A stretch of DNA of 64,000 nucleotides from Armigeres subalbatus (GCF_024139115.2 NC_085139.1:102286158-102350157), one strand, 5' to 3'. Shown: positions 22,373 through 35,465, counted from the stretch's first letter. Notes: generated by a model not told the origin, from the letters alone. A program made the numbers and translations.

Positions 22373-23389
22373 CAGCGGTTCCCAACCTGGGCTACATGTA
22401 CCCATAGGTGTACATTCGCCGGGCCCAGGGGATACCTCGGACAGAAATGCATAATGGCAGAATTTATGGAATTTTAATCAAAACTTATTGATAATGTTTT
22501 GATATATGTACATTTTTTTAAATCTTGTGTTGTACATAATATGCATGGCGATCAGTAACTCAAAGACTATTGAGTCATTCCCTCCACAACCAGCACAGTG
22601 GATTAAGGGCTGTAGATAAAAAATCAAAAGAGCAGAACGAGGAACGAAATCCTCTAAATCAATCTACCTGATCGAAACAAAATGTTGAATGATATGTTAA
22701 AGAATATGCTTCTGAACTGAAATTTAGAGTCTTCACGTTCGAAAGCCTTCATTTGAAAGACATCAGGCTCAGTTGCTTCGTTGGAAGAGGATTGGAACCA
22801 TCCTTCTACGCTGTTCGAATGCCTCTTTTTAATCATCCCGGAGGACTGCTTTCATGAGGATCGGAGGAGGCTTGGAAGTCTCCTTTTAAAAGGTTCGGAA
22901 ACCTACTTTCAAGAGGTTCAGAGCCGGAAAGCCCCCTATTAAGAAGCTTGGAGGCCTCATGTAAAAGTCTCGGAAGCCTCCTTTCAAGAGGCCCGGAAGC
23001 CTCCTTTCAAGAGGTCCGAAACCTTCATTCGAGATGCTCAGAAGGAGGCTATTCAAGAAGCTCGGAAGCCTTTCTTCAAGGCGCTCGGAATTCATCTTTC
23101 TAGAGGGGTAGAAACCAACATTAAAGGGTCTCAAAGGCGCCCTTTCAAGATGCTTAGAAGCCTCCTTTTCAGTGGCACGAAAGCTGTATTTCAAGAGCCT
23201 CGGAAGCTTTACTCCAAGAGCTCGGAATAATAAAAATTTCATATATCCCGTTAATTTGTAGTTGCTTTTTCCATATGTCTTATGAGTTACACTTATTTTC
23301 ATTTAACAGCAAAAAAATAAATAGGGGGTACCTCAATTTATGCAATGGTGCGATGAGGTACCTCTCACGAAAAAGGTTGAGAACCGCTG
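22373..23389. mobile_element. hAT-like non-autonomous transposon with internal minisatellite
   Basis: The ends are CAGCGGTTCCCAACC on the left and the complement of CAGCGGTTCTCAACC on the right. This terminus is familiar from many hAT families. The expected 8-bp target duplication is not clean: TCCTAGCG against TCCTTCAT share only 4 positions. Next to each end are related inner sequences (GTACCC and GGGTACCTC). The middle (about 22740-23225) is a minus-strand-biased tandem repeat of about 30 bp with GGAAGCCTCCTTTCAAGAGG. The 138-codon frame there is a product of the repeat, and no transposase is seen. Confidence 0.75.
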
Positions 23390-23499
23390 TCCTTCATTAA
23401 ACTAGATGCGGTGATTGGTGTTGCGTGCTTCATTAGTAATCATTCATTAGGCGTTCTTCGTTAAAACAACGTATTCTGTACTTATACTAAGTAAGAATT

Positions 23500-26400
23500 C
23501 AAACAACCTCATTGTGGAGTAGTGACAAACTCATGTCTGGGTTCTTACAAGTTTCGGTCAGAACTCTAACAAATTTCTGTAGGTTTTCTATCAAGTTTCT
23601 TTCCATACTTCTTTCCTTCCGAAATCTGGCCTTCCGAAAATCTGGAGTTATGACGAAATTCCGTTGGAAATAAGTCGAATATTATGACATCCTAACGACT
23701 TCTTTTTGGGATTCTAACGAATTCCAGTCAGAATTCAAATAACCAGTTAGAATTTTACCAAACTTTCCTAGAAATGCTGAGATTCTGATGAATTCCTGTC
23801 GGAGTTTAGACAATTTTTTTTTAACAAACTCTCTTCGGAATTTTAATTGCATAAAAAATTATGACAAGACCAATCTCAGATATGAAGAATGAAAAATTAC
23901 TGCTGGAATTATGGAATAATTTTTGTTGAATGCTTTCGACAAAATTCGGTTGGGAAGATAACAAATTCTGGTCGAGACTGTGACAAATCCGTGTTGGAAT
24001 TCTGACAAATTCCTTTCGGAATTAGGACTAGTTTTGCTCGGAATTGTGACAAGTTTTGGTGGGAATTGTGACAAAGTTCTGTCGGGACCGTGCAAAATTT
24101 CTGTCGGAATTGTGGCAAATTTATCTGATTGAGTAAAAATTCTTTTCGGATAAATACAAATTTCTGTCGAAATTGCGACAAGTTTCTGTAAGAATTGTGA
24201 CAAATTCCTGCCGGAATGGAAACTGATTGCAGTGAGAACTGTGAAATTCTTATATCCCGAATGACGAATCACCAGTGTGTTGGCTTATGTCCCTCTCTTA
24301 CTAATTTAATAATAAGATGATATCGATTGAATTGATAAAATCGTGGCAACGTAAAGTGTTATACTCGCCTGAGCCTACCAAATAAAAGAATTAAAAAAAA
24401 TGTAATTGTGACAAATTCCTATCAAACTTGTGATTAATTCCTGACGGAATTGTGATTAACAACAAACTGAATCGTGGCAAATTTATGTCAAATTTGTAAC
24501 CAATTCCTGTCGAAATTGTGACAAATTCCAGTCAGAATGGAAACTGATTCCTGTCAGAACTTAGACAATTCATTCGGAATTGTAAGAACTTCCTGTCAGA
24601 ATTGTAAATTATTCCTGTGATTAATTAATGACGTAAATAACAGACTACAATTTTCAACAGGATTTGCAAAAAAAATTGTCGAAATTGTGACATATTCCTA
24701 TATAAAGTGACGAATTCCTGATGAAATTGTGAAAAATTTCAGTCGGAATCGTTACAAACTTCTGCCGGAATTGTGACAAACCGTTGTCTTTTTTATGTAT
24801 AAGACAAAAAAAAAGGAGTCGCAATTGCGATGAATTTCTTTCATTTCGATTTATTTCAATTTCTATTGGAACTCAAGTCAGAATCGAATTGTTAAACTGA
24901 CAAATGCGAGGCAGGATTGTGGAAAATTCGTATATGAATTGTGATAAATTTATGTCAGAACTGTGACAAACCACGGACGAAATTGTAACACATTTCTGAA
25001 GGCATTGAAACAAACTCCTGTCAGAGTTGAGACATAATTGTAAAAAAGTCTGTCGCAATTGGAATACATTTCTGTTGAAATTGAGATAAATTTCTGTAGG
25101 AATTGTGAAAAAATTCTGACAGAATGGAAACTAATTATTGTCACAACTGTGACAAATTTCATTCGAAAATTTAAGTAATTCCTGTCGGAATTGTGATACT
25201 CTTTTGCCGGAATAAAGACAAAATTCTGACAAACTTCTGTGGAAGTTAAGACAAATTCCTGTCGCAGTTGTGACTTTTTACTGTCGGAATTTGAAAAAAA
25301 AATCTGTCGAAATTGTAACATTGTGACTAAAAAATTTGTATAAAATTTTAACCAATGGATGTAAGAATTGTGACATTTTTTTTATCGGAATTGACACAAA
25401 TTTCTGTCGTCATGGCGAAAAAAAAACCTCTCAAAACTGTCAGCATTTTTTCCGAAAATGAGACAAATTGCTGTTGAAATTGTGAAAAATCCTTACTGGA
25501 ACTGAGACCAGTTCAAGTTAGAATCGGGACCAATCCTTGTCGATATTGTGACAAATTCCTGTCAGAAATGTGAAAAATTCCTGTCGGAATTGTGACAAAT
25601 TGCTGTGAAAATAGTGAAAAATTTTAGTCGGAATTGTAAAAATTCCTGTCGGAATCGTGAAAACTTTACAGAATTGTTACAAATTTCTATCCAATTGAAA
25701 CCGATTCTTGTCTTTCTGTCGAAAATGTGAAAAAATTCCAGTCGGAATTGCGACACATTCCTATTGGAATTGTGCCAAATTCCTATCGGAATTGCAAAAT
25801 TTCCTGTCGGAATTGTGACAAGTTCCTGTCGAAATTATGAAAAATTCCTGCCGGTATTGTGAAAAATACCTATCGGAATCGTGAAAAAAAATCCTGTCGG
25901 AATTGTGAAGAAATTCTGTCCGAATTGTGAAAAAATTCTGTCTGAATTGTGAAAAATTTCTGTCGGAATTGTAAAAAAAATACGTCGGAATTGTAAAAAA
26001 AATCCTGTCGGAATTGTAAAAAAAAAAATCTTGTCGGAATTGTGCCAAATTCATATTGAAATTGTGCAAAATTCCTGTCAGAATTGTTGAAATTATAAAA
26101 AAACATGTCGGAATTGAGAAAAATTTCTGTCGGAACTGTGAAAAATTCGTGTCGGAATCGTGGAAAAATTCTGTCGGAATTGTGAGAAAATCCTGTCGGA
26201 ATTGTGATAAAGTCCTGTCATAATTGTGACAAATTTCATTCGGAATTGCAAGAAATTCCTGTCGATATTGTGACTAATTCCTGTTGGATATGCGACAAAT
26301 TTTTGCTGGAATTGTTAGAAACTTTTATCGAATTGAAACCGATTCTTGTCTTTCTGTCGGAATTGTGAAAAATTCCTGTCGGAATTATGTCACATTCCTA

Positions 26401-28200
26401 TTGGAATTGTGCAAAAATTCTACCGGAATTTCAAAATTTTCTGCCGGAATTGTGAAAAATTCCTGTCGGAATCGTGAAAAAAATGTGCCGGAACTGTAAA
26501 AAATTCCTGTCGGAATTGTGAAGAGATTCTGTCGGAATTGTGAAAAACTTCTGTCTAAATGGTGAAAAATTTCTGTCGGAATTGTAAAAAAAAATCCTGT
26601 CGGAAATTGTTAAAAAAAAATGCTGTCGGAATTGTGCCAAATTCATATTGAAATTGTGTAGAATTCCAGTCAGAATTGTTGAAATTATTTAAAAAAACAT
26701 GTCGGAGTTGTGAAAAAATCCTGTAGGAATTGTAAAAAATTCCTGTCGGAATTGTAACAAATGCCTGTCAGAATTGTGACAAATTCCTGTTAGAATTGAG
26801 ATAAATTTATTGTGAAATTGTGAAAAATTCCTGTTGGAATCGTGAACAATTTCTGTCGGAATTGTGAGAAATTTATGTCGGAACTGTGAAACATTCCAGT
26901 CGGAATTGTGAAAAAATTGACAAATACCTGTGAAAATAATGAAAAATTTAGAACGGAATTGTAAAAAATTCCTGTCGGAATCGTGAGAAAGTTCTGTCGG
27001 AATTGTGACATATTCCTATCGGTATCGTGACAAATACCTGTCAGAATTGTGACAATTTTTTATTCGGAATTGTACGCAATTCCTGTTGAAATTGTGACTA
27101 ATTCTTGCCGGAATTGTAACAAATTTCTATCGAATTGAAACCGATTCTTGCGAAATTCCTATCGAATTGAAACCGATTATGCGAAATTCCAATCGGAATT
27201 GTAAGCAATTCCTGTCGGAAGAGTGAAAAATTTCTGCCGAAATTTTGAAAAATTTCTATCGGAATTGTGACGAGTTCCTGTCTGAATTGTGAAAAAAATG
27301 TGTCGGAACTGTAAAAATTCCTGTCGCAATTGTGAAAAATTTCGATCGGAATAGCGACAAATTCCTATCGGAATTGTGACAAATTCCTGTCTGAATCGTG
27401 AAGAAATTCTGTCGGAATTGTGACATATTTCTTTTGAAATTGTAAAAAAATCATTGGAATTATATTTTTTTTTTAATTTGTGAAAAATTCCTGTCGGAAT
27501 TGTGAAAAAGTTTTATCAGAAATGTGACAATTTTCATTCGGAATTGTAAGAAATTCCTGTCGATATTGTGACTAATTCCTTTTGGATTTGTGACATGTTC
27601 TTGCCGGATTTGTGACAAATTTCTATCAAAATTATGAAACATTTCTGTCTCAATTTATATGAATTTGACAAATGACAAATTCGTGTCGAAATTGTTGCAA
27701 TTGTAGAAATTTCCTGTTGGAAATGTTACAAATTCCTGTCGAAATATGTAGTGACAAATTCCTGTCGGAATTTAAATAACAATTGTGACAAATTTCTATC
27801 GGAATTCTGACGATATCATGTCGAAATTCTGAAGAAATTTTCTCGGAATGCTGATGAAAGCGGAGCTCTGACAAATTCCTGACCATATTCCATCATATTC
27901 CTGTCTGAACACAATCTTTTCGTAATTCCGACAAATTCCTGTTGAACGTGTAACATTGTTTTTTTTTGTCAGAATTCTGATGAATTTTGTCAAAATTCTG
28001 TCAAATACATGTCTTACAAATATCTGTCGTAAGACTGTGAAAAAATAATCGCCATTTTGACATAATCCTATTGGAATTCTCGACGGGATTTTTTACAAAC
28101 TTCCATCAAAATTGTTGTAACACACAAGTTTGTCGGAATTGCAAGTTCTTGTTAGAATTCTGAGAATTTGTCGTCATAATTCCGAATAGCTCCTGACAAA
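23500..28200 (+). repeat. 22-bp minisatellite array C (diverged)
   Basis: This is a long, heavily mutated array whose consensus joins the core TTCCTGTCGGAATT to the spacer GTGACAAA. It begins as scattered AATTCC and GACAAATTC motifs after 23520 and is clearest from about 25550 to 27560. It then decays toward 28200. Many units vary GTGACAAA to GTGAAAAA. The inverted repeat AATTCC-TGTC-GGAATT is the best-conserved part. Minus-strand frames rich in Q, F, R, N, S and D are repeat by-products. The array is interrupted at about 24265-24405. Confidence 0.9.
24265..24405 (+). mobile_element. insertion in array C, possible retrotransposon 3' end
   Basis: About 140 bp of unrelated sequence interrupts the array. 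It contains TGATATCGATTGAATTGATA and AAAGTGTTATACTCGCCTGA, and it ends CCAAATAAAAGAATTAAAAAAAA. An AATAAA followed shortly by an A-run suggests a 5'-truncated retrotransposed 3' end. I could not define a target duplication. Confidence 0.4.
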
Positions 28201-28339
28201 ATTTATGATCCTTGCTTAGTTTTGTTAGCTGTGGATCTCAAGACTTTTTTAATCCCCACTGGCGTAGATTTTCTACCGAAATTAAAAGAGTTACTGTTTT
28301 GATAAGAAAGTTATTTAGAGCTTTTTAGTGGAATGTCTT

Positions 28340-28465
28340 CACTTGTCATAAGACGAGTTCGTACTATCATCAAATTCCAATGTAGCATCCCAGAAACGTA
28401 TTTCGACCTCAACTGTAAGGCTGTCTTCACTCTTCAGTGTCTCGAACTGGACTCGACTTACTTCT
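28340..28465 (-). repeat. dispersed repeat, reverse complement of 11081-11210
   Basis: It contains ACTTGTCATAAGACGAGTTC, CGTATTTCGACCTCAACTGT, CTTCAGTGTCTCGAACTGG and ACTCGACTTA, which match the complement of the block at 11081-11210 with scattered differences. It supplies the first about 45 codons of an open frame at 28333-29130, which argues against that frame being a gene. Confidence 0.75.
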
Positions 28466-30270
28466 TCCTTTTTCTAGTTTCTTCCAGAACATTCGCTATG
28501 GGTCCCCGAGGAAGATTCTGTCCGCAGACATACATCGACGGATGTTGTAGAATCCTGCTCGATCCTCAAACGATGATGCACATCTCCAGGAATGTGCCTG
28601 CATCATGCACCATTTGGAACTTTCCCAGTGAAAAACCTGTTTTTGGCATAAAATTAACCTTGTACGAAGCCATTTACCCACGGCAGGATGATGGCGCAGC
28701 TCCACCTTACGCTCTGCCGAGTAACTTCACAGCATTCGAAGCGGCAGCGGTGCAAAATGCGGGAAAACTGTGCTACGATCCCGATTTGGCAAATCCAACA
28801 TATCGTTGCCCAGCGGACGCAAGTTCAAGGGCATTTCAATATCCACCAGTCAAGAATCGAATCGAATCGAATAATGGTCGAACAACGCGGCGGGGCACAA
28901 TTATTGGGTGCCGAATTTCTTTGCCATGCTGTAATCGCTATATAAAAACACGATTGCATAAAAAGCCCAGAAAAGAGGTAAAACTCGCTTCGCAATCTCG
29001 CACTTTTGCTCTCTTGCCTTCGAATATGTTGGTGAGCCTTGTGTCTGCTGGTGTGCTTCCTCAATCGCCCGACACGCCACTTCGAAAGAAGTCAAGTCCG
29101 CAACGAAACGAAGGTGAAGATCAACGCTGACCGACACGCAGCGAGCCACGAAGAAGCAGAATTTCAAGGTTAACCACTTCTTGCGACTTCTTCTGCGGCT
29201 GTTGATCTGTTAGTGTATGTGTGCGTACTTCGCTGAGAGAGCTTCCAACTCTCTCACCCTTCTAGTGCGAGGAGCGGAGGGTTGATCAATGCCGGTTGCG
29301 CAGATAGGAGAGTCGAGATCTTCGCCAATTCCTTGTCCACTGTATTCGCCAAAGCTCGATCATCGATCACAACCCGTCGACTCCGAAAACCGTGGTGACG
29401 CAGGTTGCCGCAATGCGGACTTAAACCAAAAGCCCAAGATGTGGGTAACCTACTGCAGCGCAGCGGGGAGTTGCACAACGAACGCTCATATGTAGGTACG
29501 CTTCTCCGTCTATCATCGGCGAAAGATTTGTAATGGCGAGACCATTTTCAAGTCAAGTGAGCTCTTTTTTTTGCGAGCAACAGCAATTCTACAGTCAAGT
29601 CCTTGACGTGTTGGTTCAGCGTTGCTCGTTTGGGGCAGATGGACCCCAACGCCGTGGGCCATTTGGCTTCAGGCAGAATATTAGTACATATAGTCGATTG
29701 TAATGAGTGCTTCATAAATGCCGAAAGTGTGCACGAAGATTTGGAAACGCTTTGAATAAACCGACGTGAAGTTCTTCTGCTGATGACATGGCAATCATAG
29801 ATTGAGGAGAACGATTGGCCCATACCCACGATTCAAGCGTATCTATTACATGATTCTAATAATATAAGTTTATAGGAATAAGCAATTTTAATCATTGTGG
29901 AATCATTTGCTGAAAAATTGCAAATAAATCCATGTCAGCCTACGTAGGAATGTTGTTCGAAAAATTGTTGAAATAAAAATGTTAACATCTATACGGAATT
30001 CGAAGGAATCCATAATTCTTACTGTTTTTGTCAGTGGATCGTAACTTGAAACAATCCATTTCGAAATTACTGACTAATTCCTTCGGCATACTAACACATT
30101 GCTTCCTAACCTTTTGAAATTTGAAGAAATTTTTTCGCACATCTAAAAAATTTCAAGCTAAAATCAGAGGAATCATACCAGAATCCTGAAGAATTTCTTT
30201 CCAAATTCTAAAGAAGAAATTGGTAACCGAAAATCTGGGGCATTCGGCATTGACCAGAATTTAAATAAAA
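28466..30270. other. unique, GC-richer DNA with open frame but no recognisable gene
   Basis: The stretch 28480-29500 is non-repetitive and GC-richer than its surroundings. It keeps a plus-strand frame open to 29130. I recognise no domain in its product, and the start of the frame lies in a dispersed repeat. A TATA-like TATATAAAAAC occurs at about 28938, followed by a purine-rich stretch. A donor-like AAG|GTTAAC lies near 29168. This could be a promoter and untranslated first exon, but that is speculative. From 29830 the DNA is AT-rich and nondescript. Confidence 0.35.
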
Positions 30271-30440
30271 ACAATAATTCTCGCTTAAATTTTCAAAAGG
30301 TCCTAAGTAACATTTTTATCATGATTTAATCTGAATAATGCAATCAACATATTTCATGTTAATCTGTTGATTGCAATACTCAAATTAAATCATGAAAAAA
30401 ATGTTACTTAGGACCTTTTGAAAATTTAAGCGAGAATTGT
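30271..30440. mobile_element. foldback MITE-like element, about 170 bp
   Basis: Two arms of about 75-80 bp share TTCTCGCTTAAATTTTCAAA, AGGTCCTAAGTAACATTTTT and TCATGATTTAATYTGA. They are reverse complements around a centre near 30357. The segment is non-coding. Confidence 0.88.
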
Positions 30441-31800
30441 AATTCGGCTACCGAAATTCGAAGGATTTTCGATCAAAATTAGGAAATTTTTTTGTCGCAA
30501 TGCGAAGGAGGTCTTGTCGAAATGTGGAGGATGTCTTGTCAAATTTTGGAGGAATTCCAGTTGGAAAATAAAGGAGTCCCTGTCGCAATTTCTGTCGGAA
30601 TAGGAAAGAGTTTGTGTCAAAATCCGGAAGCAATCCTGTCCGGGATTTGAAAAATTTTCTGTTGGATTTTAAAGGAATTCTTGTTAGAAATCGAAAGGAT
30701 ATTCTGTCAGATTTCCGAAGAATTCCTACCGGAGTTCGTAAGAATTTCTAAAGAAATTCAGAATGTGCTGGAATTTGGAGAAATTTATGTCAGAATTTGA
30801 AAGAATTTATGCCGGAATTTGGAAATTTCTGTCGGAATTCGAAGAAGTTCCTTTCGGAGTTTGTGGGAATTCTTATCGGAACTCGAAGAAATTTTTGTCG
30901 GAAATCTGAGGAATTCAAATGAACTTCTGTCGGAATTCAGAGGAAATCCAGTCGCAGTTTGTAGGAATGCCTGTCGCAGTTTGAAATATGGAGGAATTTC
31001 TGTAGGCCCTTTAAAGAATTTGGTGATTTCGTTTCAAAATTCGGAAAAGCCCATGTCGGAATTCGGAAGAATTTCTGTCGGTATCCGGAAGAATTCCCAT
31101 GGGATTTACTATCGCAATTCGAGGGATTGCATTTTGGAATTAGCAGGAATCCATGTCGGAATGTGGACAAATGCTTTCCGAAATAAGGAAAAATGTTTGT
31201 CAGGATTCGACGGAATTTTGGTCGTAAATCGAAGGAATTCTGGAGGATTTTTTAGAGGTTTCTTTCGGTATTCGAAGAAGTTCCTGTCGGAATTTGGGGA
31301 AATTCTTATCGAAACTCGAAGAAATTTTTTGTCGGACATCTGGGAATTCCTGTGAGAATTCAAAGGAACTTCTGTCGGAATTCAGAGGAAATCCAGTCAG
31401 AGTGTGGAGGAATCCCTGTCGGAATTTGTACAAATTTCTGTAGGAAATCAAAGAATTTGGCGGAATTTAGAAAAATGTTTGTCGGCATTCAAAGAAATTA
31501 AGGTCGCACATCGAAAGAATTTCGGTCATAGATTGGAGAAATTTTGGTCGGAATTTGAAGGAATTTCTGCAGTAGTTCAGATGGAATCCAATCGGAATTT
31601 GTACAAATTGGTGCACACATTTGAAGGATTTTTTGTGAGGATTCAAAATAATTTGGCGGAATTTGAAGAATGCTTGTCGGAATCCAAACGAATTCAGATC
31701 GCATATCGAAGGAATTTCGGTCGGATACTTTTGTCTTTTGGAAATTTGTCCGAGTTTGAAGAAATTTCTGCCTGAACTTGCAGAAAGTATCAAAGTTAAA
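30440..31800 (+). repeat. array D, diverged left part
   Basis: These are degenerate units of the AATTCGGAAGAATTTCTGTCGG type (period about 21-24 bp) that blend into the homogeneous block at 31800. All mid-length open frames here, on both strands, follow the repeat. Confidence 0.85.
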
Positions 31801-33250
31801 TAGGATTCTTGTCGAAATTTAGAAGAATTCCTGTCGGAATTCGGAGGAATTCCTGTCGGAATTCGGAGGAATTCCTGTCGGAATTCGGAGGAATTCCTGT
31901 CGAAATTCGGAGGAATTCCTGTCGAAATTCGGAGGAATTCCTGTCGAAATTCGGAGGAATTCCTGTCGGAATTCGGAGGAATTCCTGTCGGAATTCGGAG
32001 GAATTCCTGTCGGAATTCGGAGGAATTCCTGTCGGAATTCGGAGGAATTCCTGTCGGAATTCGGAGGAATTCCTGTCGGAATTCGGAGGAATTCCTGTCG
32101 GAATTCGGAGGAATTCCTGTCGGAATTCGGAGGAATTCCTGTCGGAATTCGGATGAATTCCTGTCGGAATTCGGATGAATTCCTGTCGGAATTCGGAAGA
32201 ATTCCTGTCGGAATTCGGATGAATTCCTGTCGGAATTCGGATGAATTCCTGTCGGAATTCGGATGAATTCCTGTCGGAATTCGGATGAATTCCTTCCGGA
32301 TTCCGAAGAATTTCTGTCGGGATTCGGAAGAATTGTTGGGTGTCGTCGACGATCTTGGACACGATTATTTCCTTCGTAATGCCAATCCTATCGGAATTCG
32401 GAAAAAATCCTGTCGGAATTCGGAAGAATTCCTGTCGGAATGCGGAAGAATTCTTGTCGGAATTCGGAAGAATTCCTGTCAAAATTTGAAAGACTTCTTG
32501 TCGGAATTCAAAAGAATTCCCGTCAGAATTCGGAAGAATTCCTGTCGGAATGCGGAAGAATTCTTGTCGGAATTCGGAAGAATTTCTGTCGTAATTCGAA
32601 AGAATTCCTGTCGAAATTTGAAAGACTTCCTGTCGGAATTCAAAAGAATTCCCGTCAGAATTTGAAAGAATTTCCGTCGGAATTAGACTAAAGATCCTGT
32701 CGGAGTACGACTAAAAATCCTGTCGGGGTTCGCAAGAATTCCTGTCGAAATTCGGAAGAATTCCTGTGGGAAATCGAAAAAAAACCTATTGGAATTCGGG
32801 AAAAATTCTGTCGGAATTCGGAAGAATTCCTGTTGAAAATCTGAAAAATTCCTATCGGATTTCGGAACAAATCCAGTCGTCATTCGGAAGAATATCTGTC
32901 AGAATTTAAAAAAATCCTGTCGGAAATCGGGAAAACTGCTGACGGATTCAGAAAAAAAAACCTGTCGGAATTCGGAAAAATTTCTGTCGGAAATCGTAAG
33001 AAATTCTGTCGTCATTCGGAAGAATAATGTCAGAATTCGGGAAAACTGATGACGGAATTCGGAAATAATCCTGTCGAAATTCCAAAAAAACCCTTGTCGG
33101 AAATCGGAATTTGCAAAAATTTCTGTCGAAATTCAATTCCTGTCGGAATTAGATAGAATTCTTGTCGGATGTCAGAACAATAGCGGTCGGAATTTGGAAT
33201 AATTTGTTCGGAATTCAGAGGAATTTAAACAGAAGTTTTCAAAATTTCTA
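31801..33250 (+). repeat. 22-bp minisatellite array D, homogeneous core and right flank
   Basis: From about 31805 to 32335 some 24 nearly identical 22-bp units each hold GAATTCC-TGTC-GGAATTC plus GGAG (later GGAT or GGAA). The inverted repeat thus has 7-bp arms. A stretch of about 55 bp of non-repeat sequence (GTTGGGTGTCGTCGACGATC and following, 32336-32388) breaks the array. More diverged units then continue to about 33250. Confidence 0.95.
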
Positions 33251-33378
33251 GGAATAAATTTTTCAAAATTCAAATAGAATTTGGATTTGAATTTGACATT
33301 GGATGGATTTTTTAATTATTCCAGTAGAAATGTGTTGAGATAACTGAATTAAAAATTCCGACGGGATTCTTAAAAAAA

Positions 33379-34297
33379 AAACCCAGATTAATCCACCTAG
33401 CGGTGATGGTGCCTTTCTCGTTTTTTTCGAGTGAGTAATTTCTACGCACTTTTGGTATGAAAAAAAATATTTTGGGCATATCTACCGAGCCCATAGTTCG
33501 ATCTGGCCAATTTTCAATAGGAAACAATGGGATAGGATTTTGCGTCGAATGCAACTTGTTGCGAGTAAATCGGTTAAGGCCCTTAACTTAAGGGTAAGTG
33601 CCTGAAAAATGGGCTAGACTTTTCCACTCGTTGTTGTCTAAAAAAAAGTATTTTGACCATAACTTCTGAGCCCATAGTCCGATCCGGCCAATTTTCGATA
33701 GGAAACAATGGGACAAGATTATGCGTCGAATGCAACTTGTTGCGAGTAAATCGGTTCAGGGTAAGTGCCTGAAAAATGGGCTAGACTTTTCCACTCGTTG
33801 TTGTCTAAAAAAAAGTATTTTGACCATAACTTCTGAGCCCATAGTCCGATCCGGCCAATTTTCGATAGGAAACAATGGGACAAGATTATGCGTCGAATGC
33901 AACTTGTTGCGAGCAAATCGGTTAAGGGTAAGTGCCTAAAAATGGGCTAGACTTTCCACTCGTTGTTGTCTAAAAAAAAGTATTTTGACCATAGCTTCTG
34001 AGCCCATAGTCCGATCCGGCCAATTTTTAATAGGAAACAATGGGACAGAATTCTGCGTTGAATGCAACTTGTTGCGAGCAAATTGGTTTAGGGTAAGTAC
34101 CTGAAAAGTGGGCTAGACTTTTTGCGCACATACACACACATACACACATACACATACACACACACAGACATCACCTCGATTCGTCGAACTGAGTCGATCG
34201 GTATATAACACTATGGGTCTCCGAGTCTCCTATAAAAAGTTTGTTTTTGGAGCGAACATATAGCCTTTACGTATACTTTGTATACGAGAAAGGCAAA
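33379..34297 (+). mobile_element. complete member of the GCCTTTCTCG-ended family with 167-bp satellite
   Basis: The start, CCCAGATTAATCCACCTAGC, is identical to the one at 7253. It is followed by about four tandem units with the anchor CATARCTTCTGAGCCCATAG (about 33479, 33659, 33826 and 33992, spaced about 167 bp). A CA-rich tract, the conserved tail CGTCGAACTGAGTCGAT and the terminus TATACGAGAAAGGCA follow. It interrupts decayed array D sequence and is non-coding. Confidence 0.8.
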
Positions 34298-35298
34298 AAT
34301 GGTAGAATTTTCGATCCCATAGTCCGATATGGCCAATTTTCAATAGGAAACAACGGGAAAGGATTCTACGTCGAATGCAACTTGTTGTGAGCAAATCGGT
34401 TAAGGATATGTGCCCGAAAAATGAGTGACATTTTTTACGCGATTTTTTCGTATGAATTTGTATTTTGGCCATAACTTTCGATCCCATAGTTCGATCTGGC
34501 CAATTTCAAATAGGAAACAATGGGACAGGATTCTGCGTTGAATGCAACTTGTTGCGAGCAAATTTGTTGAGAATAAGTGTCCGAAAAATGAGTGACATTT
34601 TTTACGCGATTTTTTCGTATGAATTTGTATTTTGGCCATAACTTTCGATCCCATAGTTCGATCTGGCCAATTTCAAATAGGAAATAATGGGACGGGATTC
34701 TGCGTCGAATGCAACTTGTTGCGAGCAAATCGGTTGAGGATAAGTGCCCGAAAAATTAGTGACATTTTTTGCGCGATTTTTTCGTATGAATTTGTATTTT
34801 GGCCTTAACTTTCGATCCCATAGTTCGATCTGGCCAATTTCAAATAGGAAACAATGGGACGGGATTCTGCGTCGAATGCAACTTGTTGCGAGCAAATCGG
34901 TTGAGGATAAGTGCCCGAAAAATGAGTGACATTTTTTGCGCGATTTTTTCGTATGAATTTGTATTTTGGCCATAACTTTCGATCCCATAGTTCGATCTGG
35001 CCAATTTCAAATAGGAAACAATGTGACAGGATTCTGCGTTGAAAGCAACTTGTTTCGAGGAAATCGGTTGAGGATAATTGCCCGAAAAATGAGTGACATT
35101 TTTTGCGCGATTTTTTCGTATGAATTTGTATTTTGGCCATAACTTTTGATCCCATAGTTCGATCTGGTCAATTTCAAATAGGAAACAATGGGACGGGATT
35201 TTGCGTCGAATGCAACTTGTTGCGAGCAAATCGGTTGAGGATAAGTGCCCGAAAAATGAGTGACATTTTTTGAGTAGTTTTGCGCACACACACACACA

Positions 35299-35330
<32 letters not shown>

Positions 35331-35465
35331 GACATCACCTCAATTCGTCGAACTGAGTCGATTGGTATAAAACACTATGGGTCTCCGGGCCTTCTATAAA
35401 AAGTTTGTTTTTGGAGCGATCATATAGCCTTTACCGTATACTTAGTATACGAGAAAGGCAAAAAT
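34298..35465 (+). mobile_element. second adjacent satellite-bearing element, 5' truncated
   Basis: It abuts the previous element directly. It has about six units of the AACTTTCGATCCCATAGTTC type at about 34306, 34473, 34640, 34807, 34974 and 35141, an exact 167-bp step. It then shows a CA tract (35285-35330) and the same tail and terminus at about 35458. The unit sequence differs consistently from the neighbouring array (TTCGATC instead of TCTGAGC). The two arrays have therefore homogenised separately. Confidence 0.82.

Noticed and set aside
22886..23302. 138-codon minus-strand frame as a hAT transposase remnant
   Set aside because: The sequence is a tandem repeat of about 30 bp and has no transposase-like motif.
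28333..29130. 265-codon candidate gene
   Set aside because: Its first about 45 codons lie in a dispersed repeat also found at 11081-11210. No domain is recognised and no splicing or start signal supports it.
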